This document shows, in pieces, positions 1 through 6,596 of a stretch of DNA of 6,597 nt. The stretch's first letter is position 1. Each line of letters starts with the position of its first letter. This DNA is from an uncultured Collinsella sp. (GTDB lineage: Bacteria; Actinomycetota; Coriobacteriia; Coriobacteriales; Coriobacteriaceae): NCBI GenBank assembly GCA_902492185.1, contig CABUKY010000099.1:1-6597 (forward strand). The letters are read 5' to 3'. The position numbers and the translations under genes were made by a program. A model generated the notes under the pieces. It saw nothing but the letters and a program-made list of their open reading frames with translations, searched no databases and was not told the origin of the DNA.

Positions 1-2
1 GC

Positions 3-410
3 AGTGAGGGCGATAACGAGTTCACCAACGCTTTTGTCTCGACTTCACTCACCGTGTGCATTGGCGCCATGGCCATTGTGGGATCGATCCAGGACGGCCT
101 GCTCGGCGACTGGTCAACGCTTGCCCTCAAGGGCGCACTGGACTGCATCATCGTCTGCACCATGACGGCCTCGCTTGGCCGCGGCTGCATCTTCTCGGCC
201 CTGCCCGTCGCCGTGTTCCAGGGGACGATCACGTTGTTTGCCGGCGCGCTCTCCCCCATCATGACCACAGCGGCCCTCAACAGCCTTTCGCTCGTAGGCT
301 CCATGCTCATCTTCTGCGTCGGCGTCAACCTCATCCGTCCTCAGACCTTCCGTACGGCCAATATGCTTCCCTCCGTCGTCATCGCCGTCATCTACGCCCT
401 CCTGTTCTAA
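3..410 (+). CDS. DUF554 family membrane protein (YdfK-like), 3' part
   Basis: The reading frame is open from the left edge, so the true start lies outside; 135 C-terminal residues are visible and the gene ends at TAA 408-410. The protein is strongly hydrophobic. Membrane-spanning stretches are likely around visible residues 11-28, 45-83 (probably two), 95-111 and 121-135, so it is an integral membrane protein ending right after its last helix. The family-typical segment GAMAIVGSIQDGL (residues 21-33), followed by GDW and LDCI, and the later SALPVAVFQG (65-74), are what I recognise as DUF554. The biochemical role of this family is not established; members are sometimes called putative transporters or YdfK. 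A GTG at 54 could be read as a start, but residues 1-17 (NEFTNAFVSTSLT) continue the same conserved domain, so it is internal. I see no clear terminator after it. It appears unrelated to the operon downstream. Confidence 0.88.
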   Translation, partial: SEGDNEFTNAFVSTSLTVCIGAMAIVGSIQDGLLGDWSTLALKGALDCIIVCTMTASLGRGCIFSALPVAVFQGTITLFAGALSPIMTTAALNSLSLVGSMLIFCVGVNLIRPQTFRTANMLPSVVIAVIYALLF

Positions 411-452
411 ATCTATCTACGCAGCAGTATCTCGAACACCTGTTTGATGCTG

Positions 453-461
453 TGCTATGAT
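453..461 (+). promoter_or_regulatory. Candidate extended -10 promoter for the three-gene operon
   Basis: TGC followed by TATGAT (456-461) fits the extended -10 pattern TGn-TATAAT with five of six matches in the hexamer. No good -35 hexamer is seen 16-18 bases upstream (best candidates match TTGACA at only three of six positions), which is tolerable for an extended -10 promoter. Transcription would begin near base 468, leaving a leader of about 30 bases before GTG 499. It is the best candidate in the only gap upstream of the operon. Not experimentally supported; readthrough from the DUF554 gene remains possible. Confidence 0.4.
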
Positions 462-483
462 ATGAGGTCACCGAAGCTGCGTT

Positions 484-493
484 AGGAGAGGAG
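484..493 (+). promoter_or_regulatory. Ribosome binding site fixing GTG 499 as sngA start
   Basis: The purine run AGGAGAGGAG, 5 bases upstream of GTG 499, is a strong Shine-Dalgarno sequence. It decides the start in favour of the GTG over the in-frame ATG codons at 520 and 538, which have no comparable site before them. Confidence 0.75.
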
Positions 494-498
494 AAGCG

Positions 499-2259
499 GT
501 GGCCGACCAGGACATCAAGATGCTCATCGAGCGCATTATGGCCGAGGCCCGGACCCATCAGTCCGCCCGTTTCTCACATGAGGTCTATGCTGACGAGCCG
601 ATTCTCAAAACCGGTCGTCAGATGCAGAATTTCCTTCCCGACCAGTACCGCAAGATGCGCGAGATATCGCGCTGGCAGGATGACCCCAAAGGCGGCGCGG
701 GTCGCTGGCTTTCGGAAGCCGAGCTTTTCTACCGCCAAGGCCTGCTGATGGCCGACTTTGAGGACGACTGCCCCTACAACGGTACCTTTAAGTCGTACTT
801 TCCCACCTATAACGCCATGAGCGATCGGCAGCTGCGCGGCTATTTTACCTGGCGCGCCCAAGTGCGCCGCGGAACCGTCGAGGAAACGTCTACGTCCTTT
901 GCCTTCCTGTACCTCTATGAGCTGATCTGCGGCATTGGCGTAGATAACCCACTTGATGGTTTTAACAAGATCAAGGCTTTTTGGGATGCCTATCGTGCCT
1001 TCGAGCCCGGCATCGACCGGTTTGCACGCGTGTGGTTGCAAGATTACGCCGTGTTCCACGGGCTCAACCCCGAGCTGCTTCGCGACTCTAAAACCGTCGC
1101 ATTCGACAACGCCCTCATCGAACTGCGGCGTGCGGCGCGAGACCTTGCGCCCGCGCCGACGCCGTCAGACCTGGCGCCTGCGCGTCGCAAGACCTCCAAG
1201 CCTACGCTCCCCCTTCCGCCCGACGAGGCGCGCGAGGAGCGACTCATGGCCGCCATCAATGCCCTCTCCACGTATAACCTCAATAACTCAAGACTCGATC
1301 GCGGCCACCATCGCGATCTACGCCACGTGGCATGCGCCGTGTATGTCCGTATGGCGCGCTACTATGACACGCACCGAAAGACCGGTATCGTGGCAAGCTT
1401 GTTTGGGGAGGAGACGGCCATGCCCTATACCATGTTTGCCTCGGCTGTGTTCTTTTCGCCTAATCGCCACGAGGATTGCGAATACCGTCTGGACCCCATC
1501 CATATTTACCGTTGTCAAAATGGCTTTTGGGAATGCATGCGCATCCACGGCAGCAGACAAAAAAGTAGCAAGCTCGGTGAGATGATGCGCGCCTGCGACC
1601 AACGCCTGCGCCTGGCCCTAGACCCCACCCATCCTCTAAAGGAGGAGAAGGTCCCCAAATATCTGGCCAAGATCATCGATGACGAGATCGTGGCATGGCT
1701 TTCGTGGGACGCCGCGCACCAGCCTGTAAAGATCGATATCGATTTGAGTCAGCTGGGGCACATTCGGAGCGCCGCCGCGCAAACGCGTGAAGCGCTTTTG
1801 ATTGATGAGGAGCGCGAGGATGATGTGCCTATGGAAGCCGAGGCGACGCTTATCGAGCAACCGAACACCGAGTCTGCGCCCAGCATGACCGCCGGACCTG
1901 GCGAGATGGTCACACGGCAAGACGAACCCGACGAGCCGACTGTCTCCACCGAAGAGTTTGGCGTCGTGGCACCGCTCCTCGTGTCTGTGCCCGCGCCCGT
2001 AACGCCCGCGTCTGCCGAAGCTGCGAACAAACTCGCGCCCGCCGCAGATGCCTTCCTTCGCGCGCTCCTCGAGCGGAACACGGCGCAGGCCACATTGGCG
2101 GTGGCACGGTCGGGCAAGAGTGAGGACATGCTCGTCGATAGCATCAACGAAGCGCTCTTTGACCTGGTGGGTGACACCGTTATCGAGTTTGGAGCGGCAG
2201 GACCGCAGATTATCGAGGACTACGAAGCAGACGTGAGAGGATACCTAGACCATGAGTGA
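499..2259 (+). CDS. sngA: TerB_N/TerB_C domain protein, Shango SngA-like
   Basis: A 586-residue soluble protein with no signal peptide or membrane segment. Residues about 35-195 match the TerB_N domain: FYRQGLLMADFEDD (77-90), then YFPTYNAMSDRQLRGYF (100-116) with the typical TWRAQVRRG continuation. A Pro/Ala-rich linker (215-245) leads to a second helical region (about 246-436) holding the TerB-like core and ending in KIDIDLSQLGHIR (411-423). An acidic, Pro-rich, probably disordered stretch (437-512) precedes the last block (515-586), where SINEALFDLVGDTVIEF (548-564) and IIEDYEADV are typical of the end of TerB_C. In Shango the TerB protein is needed with an ATPase and a helicase for phage defence; its exact task is unknown, though TerB domains have been linked to the membrane and to stress sensing. 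It is first in the operon, has a GTG start behind a strong ribosome binding site, and overlaps the next gene by 8 bases. The symbol is assigned by domain content and gene order only. Confidence 0.85.
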   Translation: MADQDIKMLIERIMAEARTHQSARFSHEVYADEPILKTGRQMQNFLPDQYRKMREISRWQDDPKGGAGRWLSEAELFYRQGLLMADFEDDCPYNGTFKSYFPTYNAMSDRQLRGYFTWRAQVRRGTVEETSTSFAFLYLYELICGIGVDNPLDGFNKIKAFWDAYRAFEPGIDRFARVWLQDYAVFHGLNPELLRDSKTVAFDNALIELRRAARDLAPAPTPSDLAPARRKTSKPTLPLPPDEAREERLMAAINALSTYNLNNSRLDRGHHRDLRHVACAVYVRMARYYDTHRKTGIVASLFGEETAMPYTMFASAVFFSPNRHEDCEYRLDPIHIYRCQNGFWECMRIHGSRQKSSKLGEMMRACDQRLRLALDPTHPLKEEKVPKYLAKIIDDEIVAWLSWDAAHQPVKIDIDLSQLGHIRSAAAQTREALLIDEEREDDVPMEAEATLIEQPNTESAPSMTAGPGEMVTRQDEPDEPTVSTEEFGVVAPLLVSVPAPVTPASAEAANKLAPAADAFLRALLERNTAQATLAVARSGKSEDMLVDSINEALFDLVGDTVIEFGAAGPQIIEDYEADVRGYLDHE

Positions 2260-3556
2260 TACCGCATCCGCAGCACCCCGTGTGCCCAAGCGCGTCGCCG
2301 CCGTCATTCTCAACTCGCTCAAGGGCGGCGTTGTCCCGCGCATCGGCCTTCCTTACATCACCGTAGGGCGCGAGGTCGAAATCCGCGCCCTGCTCACCGA
2401 TCTGAGTCTCATCGCCGACGGCGGCGCGAGCTTCCGCTTTCTGGTCGGTCGTTACGGCGCCGGCAAGAGCTTTTTGCTCCAGACCATCCGCACGCACGCC
2501 ATGGGCGAGGGATTCGTCGTCGCCGATGCCGACCTATCCCCTGAGCGCCGCCTACAGGGCGGCCAGGGACAGGGCCTTGCCACCTACCGCGAGCTCATCC
2601 GCAACATATCGACCAAGACGCGCCCCGAGGGCGGTGCGCTCAACCTTATCCTGGATCGCTGGGTCGCCTCGTGTGCCGATGCCGACGAGTCTGCCGTCAA
2701 TGCCCAACTGGCCCCGCTCGAGGAAATGGTCCACGGCTTCGACTTCGCCCGCATGCTCCGCCGCTACCGCGCGGCCGTATCCGAGGGCGACGAAGAAGCT
2801 ATGAGCCGCGTGACCAAATGGATTCGCGGCGAGTACCGCACCAAGAGTGAGGCACGCGCCGAGCTGGGCTCCTCGACCATCATCAGCGATGACGACTGGT
2901 ACGACTACGTTAAGCTCATTGCGCGCTTTTTGGTCTGCAGCGGCTACAAGGGCATGCTGGCGCTCATCGACGAGCTCGTGAATCTGTATAAGATTCCCAA
3001 CGCCATCACGCGCCAATACAACTACGAGAAGATCCTGACCATGTACAACGACACGCTCCAGGGCAAGGCGCAGTACCTGGGCATGATCATGGGCGGCACG
3101 CCAACCTCCATCGAAGACCGCCGCCGTGGCGTGTTCTCCTACGAGGCCCTGCGAAGTCGACTCGCTCAGGGCCGCTTTGCACGCGAGGACCTTAAGGACA
3201 TGCTCGCGCCCATCATCCGCCTGCAGCCACTCACCTATGAGGAGCTGCTGGTGCTCATCGAAAAACTCATGCAGATCCATGCCGGCTACTTTGGCTGGAC
3301 GCCCACGCTTACCGAGAACGACTTGGTAGACTTTCTCAAGATTGAGTTCGGCCGCGTGGGAGCCGATACGCATTTGACGTCGCGTGAGGTCATCCGTGAC
3401 TTTATCGAGCTGCTCGATATCCTGTGTCAGAACCCCGATGCAAATGTGGCCGAGCTGCTGCAAAGCGTCGGCGGCGACGCGCTGGCACCGGCAGCCGCAA
3501 CAGGCGACACCGGCACCGCAGACGGCGACCGCAACTTCGCCGAATTCACCATCTAA
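2252..3556 (+). CDS. sngB: DUF2791 / BrxD-like P-loop ATPase, Shango SngB-like
   Basis: A 434-residue cytoplasmic ATP-binding protein of the DUF2791 family (BrxD of BREX). VGREVEI (38-44) is the usual lead-in to the P-loop. Walker A is GRYGAGKS (66-73, K72). Walker B is LALIDE (236-241) with D240 and E241 as metal and catalytic residues. GGTPTSIEDRRRGVFSYEAL (281-300) followed by RSRL is the family's conserved post-Walker-B block, with possible sensor and arginine-finger residues. All key ATPase residues are present, so it should be active. The last 25 or so residues are a Gly/Ala/Asp-rich tail. Start ATG 2252 lies in the end of sngA (overlap ATGAGTGA) with GAGAGGA at 2235-2241 upstream, implying translational coupling and linked dosage. 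Such proteins pair with Lhr-like helicases in both Shango and BREX, and such a helicase follows here. No methylase or PglZ gene is in the window, so BREX itself is not supported. Confidence 0.87.
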   Translation: MSDTASAAPRVPKRVAAVILNSLKGGVVPRIGLPYITVGREVEIRALLTDLSLIADGGASFRFLVGRYGAGKSFLLQTIRTHAMGEGFVVADADLSPERRLQGGQGQGLATYRELIRNISTKTRPEGGALNLILDRWVASCADADESAVNAQLAPLEEMVHGFDFARMLRRYRAAVSEGDEEAMSRVTKWIRGEYRTKSEARAELGSSTIISDDDWYDYVKLIARFLVCSGYKGMLALIDELVNLYKIPNAITRQYNYEKILTMYNDTLQGKAQYLGMIMGGTPTSIEDRRRGVFSYEALRSRLAQGRFAREDLKDMLAPIIRLQPLTYEELLVLIEKLMQIHAGYFGWTPTLTENDLVDFLKIEFGRVGADTHLTSREVIRDFIELLDILCQNPDANVAELLQSVGGDALAPAAATGDTGTADGDRNFAEFTI

Positions 3557-3557
3557 C

Positions 3558-3588
3558 CTGCCAAAAAGGGACAGGTCTATTTTGGCAG
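3558..3588 (+). repeat. Imperfect palindrome between sngB and sngC
   Basis: CTGCCAAAA (3558-3566) is perfectly complementary to TTTTGGCAG (3580-3588). Closer to the centre GAC (3570-3572) and GTC (3575-3577) also pair, so the whole 31 bases form a near-palindrome centred on AG 3573-3574. It begins one base after the sngB stop codon and is followed by CTTTTA. It could be a dispersed palindromic repeat inserted in the operon, a weak terminator or attenuator limiting sngC expression, or an mRNA-stabilising hairpin. The inverted repeat is seen directly; its nature is inferred. The short T run and AT-rich lower stem make a strong terminator unlikely. Confidence 0.7.
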
Positions 3589-3605
3589 CTTTTATCTGCA
3601 CAAAC

Positions 3606-3638
3606 GTTGAGACAGCAATGCAGCAAACCATTGCCAAC
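3606..3638 (+). other. Possible stem-loop in the sngC leader
   Basis: GCAATG (3615-3620) pairs with CATTGC (3629-3634) around an 8-base loop. The stem can extend with GTTG (3606-3609) pairing with CAAC (3635-3638) if AGACA bulges on the 5' side. It sits about 22 bases before the sngC ribosome binding site and does not cover it. It may be chance; no known riboswitch or leader was recognised in this gap. Confidence 0.3.
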
Positions 3639-3660
3639 CGCATTGAGAGGTTCGTATTTG

Positions 3661-3668
3661 AGAGGAGG
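3661..3668 (+). promoter_or_regulatory. Ribosome binding site fixing GTG 3673 as sngC start
   Basis: AGAGGAGG ends 4 bases before GTG 3673, a strong Shine-Dalgarno match with slightly tight spacing. The same frame is open upstream to 3424, but that extension would be an Arg/His-rich translation lying over the end of sngB in another frame and through the palindrome, so the GTG is preferred. The bases TTGAGAGG occur twice here (3643-3650 and 3658-3665). Confidence 0.75.
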
Positions 3669-3672
3669 CCCC

Positions 3673-6117
3673 GTGAACGCCTTTGACCGATATGCTCCGT
3701 TTATCCAAGACTTCATCTACTCCCACGATTGGGAGAGCTTACGCTCTATCCAGGTTGCAGCAGCTGATGCCATCTTTAACACGCAAGACAATGTGCTCCT
3801 AACGGCATCCACAGCTTCCGGCAAAACCGAGGCAGCCTTCTTTCCCATCCTGACCGAGTTTTGGGAGAACCCGCCCGCGAGCGTGGGCGCCCTCTACATC
3901 GGCCCCCTCAAAGCGCTCATCAACGATCAGTTCGTCCGCCTCAACGACCTCTGCGAAGAGGCCGATATCCCTATCTGGCACTGGCATGGCGATGTCTCGC
4001 AGTCGCACAAGGCTAAGCTCATCAAAAAACCGAGCGGCATCTTGCAGATTACGCCCGAGTCACTCGAAGCGCTCTTAATCCATAAGCACATGGCGATCCC
4101 GCGCATGTTTTGCGACCTGCGCTACGTGGTCATCGATGAGGTCCACTCGCTCATGCGCGGCGACCGTGGCGGGCAAACGCTCTGCCTTATCGAGCGACTC
4201 TCGCGCATGGCCGGCGTGCAGCCTCGCCGCATTGGCCTTTCGGCTACCATCGGCGACCCCGAGCGCACGGGCGCTTTTCTCTCACAGGGAACGGGGCGCA
4301 ACTGTGTTATCCCCCGCTTTGAAGAACCGCGCCGCGTGTGGCGTATCTCCATGGAGCACTTCTACAACTCGGGCCCCCAGGCGCAGCAGCGGGGATTCAT
4401 GGGCACAGGTCCTCAAGAGGCCGAAGTGCTTGCGTGCGAGCGCATCGAGGCGGCGGCATCCGCGGCACTGCCCGCCGGCGCCCAAGACATGCGTCACAGC
4501 GGACAGCCAACACAAGAGGAGCGCCGTCAACGTCGTGAGCGGGCACGGGGCAAGGCCGCTCCCAAAGACCGTCGCACTTCTTCGGCCCCCGAGGGCGAAG
4601 TCGATATCCCCCGGGCCGATGAGCAGGCGCTCCTCAACCCCACCGACACCGCGCCCGAAAACGCCGATCCCGGCATGGGCTATATCTTTGAACACACCCG
4701 CGGCCGCAAGTGCCTGGTCTTTGCCAACTCGCGCGAGGAGGCGGAGGCCGTATGCTCCATGCTACGTAGCTACTGCGAGAGCCGACACGAGCCCGACCGT
4801 TTTCTCATCCACCACGGCAATCTTTCGGCATCGCTGCGCGAGACGGCAGAAGAGCTCATGCGCGACGAGGAACAGGCACAGACGACCGTCACCACCTCTA
4901 CGCTGGAGCTCGGTATCGATATCGGCCGCCTGGAGCGTGCGTTTCAGATCGATGCACCATTTACCGTCAGCTCTTTTTTGCAGCGAATGGGCCGCACGGG
5001 ACGACGCGATCTTCCGCCCGAGATGTGGTTTGTCATGCGCGAGGAAGAGCCCGAGCCGCGCACGATGATGCCCGAGACCATTCCGTGGAAGCTCCTGCAG
5101 GGCATTGCGCTCGTACAACTCTATCGCGAGGAAAAGTGGGTCGAGCCGCCCGAGCTCGATCGACTCCCCTACAGTCTGCTCTATCACCAGACCATGTCGA
5201 CGCTTGCCAGCACCGGAGAGCTCACGCCGGCAGAGCTTGCCCAGCGCGTGCTCACGCTCAGCTATTTCCATCGCATCTCGGCCGATGACTATCGCGTACT
5301 GCTGCGTCACCTCATTAAGATCGACCATATCCAAGTCACCGAGGGTGGCGGGCTCATCGTGGGTCTCGCGGGCGAGCGCATCATCAACAACTTTAAGTTC
5401 TACGCCGTGTTCCAGGAGAACGAGGAGTTTACCGTTCGCAGCGAATCGGCCGAGCTGGGCACGATTGTCAACCCGCCACCACCTGGCGAGCGCATCGCCA
5501 TCGCGGGCCATTGCTGGATCGTCGAGGAAGTGGACTGGAAGCGTCACACCGTCTTTGCCACGCAGGTCAAGGGCCGAGTGCCGGCCTACTTTGGCGACTG
5601 CCCCGGAGACATTAACACGCATGTGCTCGAGCGCATGCGCAAGGCGCTCAACGAGCACGCGGCGTATCCGTACCTTATGGGTAACGCGCGGGCCCGTCTG
5701 GCGCAGGCTCGCCATACGGCCGAGATTTCGGGTGCGGGGACCAAGCCGCTCATTAACCTGGGCGGCGACACCTGGGTGCTCTTCCCCTGGCTGGGCAGCT
5801 ACGCCTTTTTGGCACTCGAGCGCATGCTCAAGATTAAGTGTGCCGCAGAGCTGGGCCTTCGCGGACTCGACCCATCACGCCCGTACTTTATGCAGTTTAA
5901 GATGAAGGCCGACGAGGAGACGTTCTTTGAGGCGCTCGCCGCCGAGGCCGAGAAGGACTTTGATCCCATCGAGCTCGTCTATCCTGGCGAGGTGCCTTAT
6001 TTTGATCGCTACGACGAGTACGTTCCCGAGGAACTCGTGCGCAAGGGCTTTGCCGAAGGCGTGCTCGACATAGAGGGCATGAAGCAGCGTGTCCGCAGCT
6101 GGAGCGACCACGCCTAA
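3673..6117 (+). CDS. sngC: Lhr-like SF2 DEVH-box helicase, Shango SngC-like
   Basis: An 814-residue superfamily 2 helicase, expected to use ATP to translocate on or unwind nucleic acid. The motifs are intact and in order: Q27 (Q-motif region), motif I STASGKTE (46-53, K51), Ia GPLKAL (77-82), Ib TPES (127-130), II DEVH (155-158), III SAT (190-192), IV CLVFANSR (347-354), V TSTLELGIDIG (408-418) and VI QRMGRTGRR (437-445). RecA1 covers about 20-225 and RecA2 about 335-460. Between them is an unusual stretch (246-334), charged and low in complexity (QEERRQRRERARGK, then an acidic part), likely a disordered insertion. The C-terminal half (460-814) resembles the winged-helix and accessory domains of Lhr-type helicases, by general resemblance only. 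Related helicases are BrxHI of BREX and SngC of Shango. It is third in the operon, 116 bases after sngB with no convincing promoter of its own, so it is probably read from upstream. Confidence 0.88.
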   Translation: MNAFDRYAPFIQDFIYSHDWESLRSIQVAAADAIFNTQDNVLLTASTASGKTEAAFFPILTEFWENPPASVGALYIGPLKALINDQFVRLNDLCEEADIPIWHWHGDVSQSHKAKLIKKPSGILQITPESLEALLIHKHMAIPRMFCDLRYVVIDEVHSLMRGDRGGQTLCLIERLSRMAGVQPRRIGLSATIGDPERTGAFLSQGTGRNCVIPRFEEPRRVWRISMEHFYNSGPQAQQRGFMGTGPQEAEVLACERIEAAASAALPAGAQDMRHSGQPTQEERRQRRERARGKAAPKDRRTSSAPEGEVDIPRADEQALLNPTDTAPENADPGMGYIFEHTRGRKCLVFANSREEAEAVCSMLRSYCESRHEPDRFLIHHGNLSASLRETAEELMRDEEQAQTTVTTSTLELGIDIGRLERAFQIDAPFTVSSFLQRMGRTGRRDLPPEMWFVMREEEPEPRTMMPETIPWKLLQGIALVQLYREEKWVEPPELDRLPYSLLYHQTMSTLASTGELTPAELAQRVLTLSYFHRISADDYRVLLRHLIKIDHIQVTEGGGLIVGLAGERIINNFKFYAVFQENEEFTVRSESAELGTIVNPPPPGERIAIAGHCWIVEEVDWKRHTVFATQVKGRVPAYFGDCPGDINTHVLERMRKALNEHAAYPYLMGNARARLAQARHTAEISGAGTKPLINLGGDTWVLFPWLGSYAFLALERMLKIKCAAELGLRGLDPSRPYFMQFKMKADEETFFEALAAEAEKDFDPIELVYPGEVPYFDRYDEYVPEELVRKGFAEGVLDIEGMKQRVRSWSDHA

Positions 6118-6119
6118 GA

Positions 6120-6138
6120 CCCGTCTTTTTGGGACGGG
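6120..6138. terminator. Stem-loop between convergent genes, possible weak bidirectional terminator
   Basis: CCCGTC (6120-6125) pairs with GACGGG (6133-6138) around a 7-base loop TTTTTGG. It sits in the 26-base gap between the sngC stop and the stop of the minus-strand gene, where a shared terminator is expected. On neither strand is the stem followed by a long T run (GAGAC on plus, TCTTAG on minus), so intrinsic termination would be weak or need other factors. Confidence 0.5.
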
Positions 6139-6143
6139 GAGAC

Positions 6144-6596
6144 TTACTTGTCGTGAAGGGCAGTGCCGAGGAAGTCGACGTCAAAAGGCACGGCTTCGGC
6201 AAAGGCATAGTCGCCGTCGCTGGCGATGAGCAGGTAGTTCTCCTCGCTGCCGAACTCTGTATCGCCACATGGGACCACCCAGGCGCGGGCGAATACCTCG
6301 AGTGCCGTGGCGACGCAATCGCGCAGGAACGTCACGTCGCTCCCCCTGGTCGCACTCACGATATTGGCAACATAGATGCCCCCGGGGTTCAGGCTACCTC
6401 GCACCAAACGCAACGCCTCAACCGTCGCCAGCTCGCGTACGGGCTCGGCACCGCCAAAGCAATCGCTCACGACCACGTCGTAGCGACGATGGCCCACGCT
6501 CGTCACACCCAGATACGAGCGAGCCTCAGCGGTAATCACTCGCAGGCGATCGCCCACCGTGCGCTCCAGCTCGTCCAGGTAGAACCAACGGCGCGC
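6144..6596 (-). CDS. Spermidine-synthase-like SAM-fold protein, C-terminal part
   Basis: A minus-strand frame open to the right edge, ending at the stop codon read as TTA on the plus strand at 6144-6146; 150 C-terminal residues are visible and the start lies outside the window. The sequence follows the second half of the Rossmann fold of spermidine synthase-like proteins: WFYLDELERTVGDRLRVI then EARSYL (25-30 of the visible part), YDVVVSDCFGG (39-49), LATVEALRLVRGSLNPGGIYVANI (56-79) and late strands ending near the C-terminus. Where true aminopropyltransferases carry an Asp-rich DSTDP-type motif, this has SDCFGG, so it is more likely a SpeE-like methyltransferase-fold protein of unknown substrate than a confirmed spermidine synthase. 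The GTG at 6557 could be taken as a start, but the preceding residues (ARRWFYLDELERT) fit the family, so it is internal. It converges on sngC and has no evident link with the operon. Confidence 0.78.
   Translation of the reverse strand, partial: ARRWFYLDELERTVGDRLRVITAEARSYLGVTSVGHRRYDVVVSDCFGGAEPVRELATVEALRLVRGSLNPGGIYVANIVSATRGSDVTFLRDCVATALEVFARAWVVPCGDTEFGSEENYLLIASDGDYAFAEAVPFDVDFLGTALHDK

Noticed and set aside
1638..1650. Strong Shine-Dalgarno-like run AAAGGAGGAGAAG inside sngA
   Set aside because: No suitably spaced in-frame start codon follows; it simply encodes Lys-Glu-Glu-Lys within a helical part of the protein.
499..2259. Tellurite resistance function for the TerB-domain gene
   Set aside because: There are no TerC, TerD or TerZ-type genes nearby, and the ATPase-helicase context points to nucleic acid processing or phage defence.
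2552..3643. Long open frame (363 codons) on the minus strand opposite the ATPase gene
   Set aside because: No recognisable domain and no ribosome binding site seen; GC-rich codon use on the coding strand leaves such antisense frames open by chance, while the plus strand holds an intact DUF2791 ATPase.
3631..3660. Promoter-like TTGCCA with TATTTG upstream of sngC
   Set aside because: The -10 matches only three of six positions and transcription would start inside the ribosome binding site, so it could not serve sngC well.
3424..3672. Upstream extension of the helicase frame to an ATG at 3424
   Set aside because: It would overlap the end of the ATPase gene by 133 bases and encode an Arg/His-rich stretch with no family match; GTG 3673 has a strong ribosome binding site and begins right at the conserved N-terminus.
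4762..5715. Long open frame (317 codons) on the minus strand opposite the helicase gene
   Set aside because: Same GC-driven antisense effect; the plus strand carries helicase motifs V and VI here, and the antisense translation shows no domain.
499..6117. Fragment of a BREX system (BrxD and BrxHI)
   Set aside because: The ATPase and helicase are related to BrxD and BrxHI, but the TerB protein is the partner here and the operon is bounded on both sides by unrelated genes, with no PglX, PglZ or BrxC in the window.
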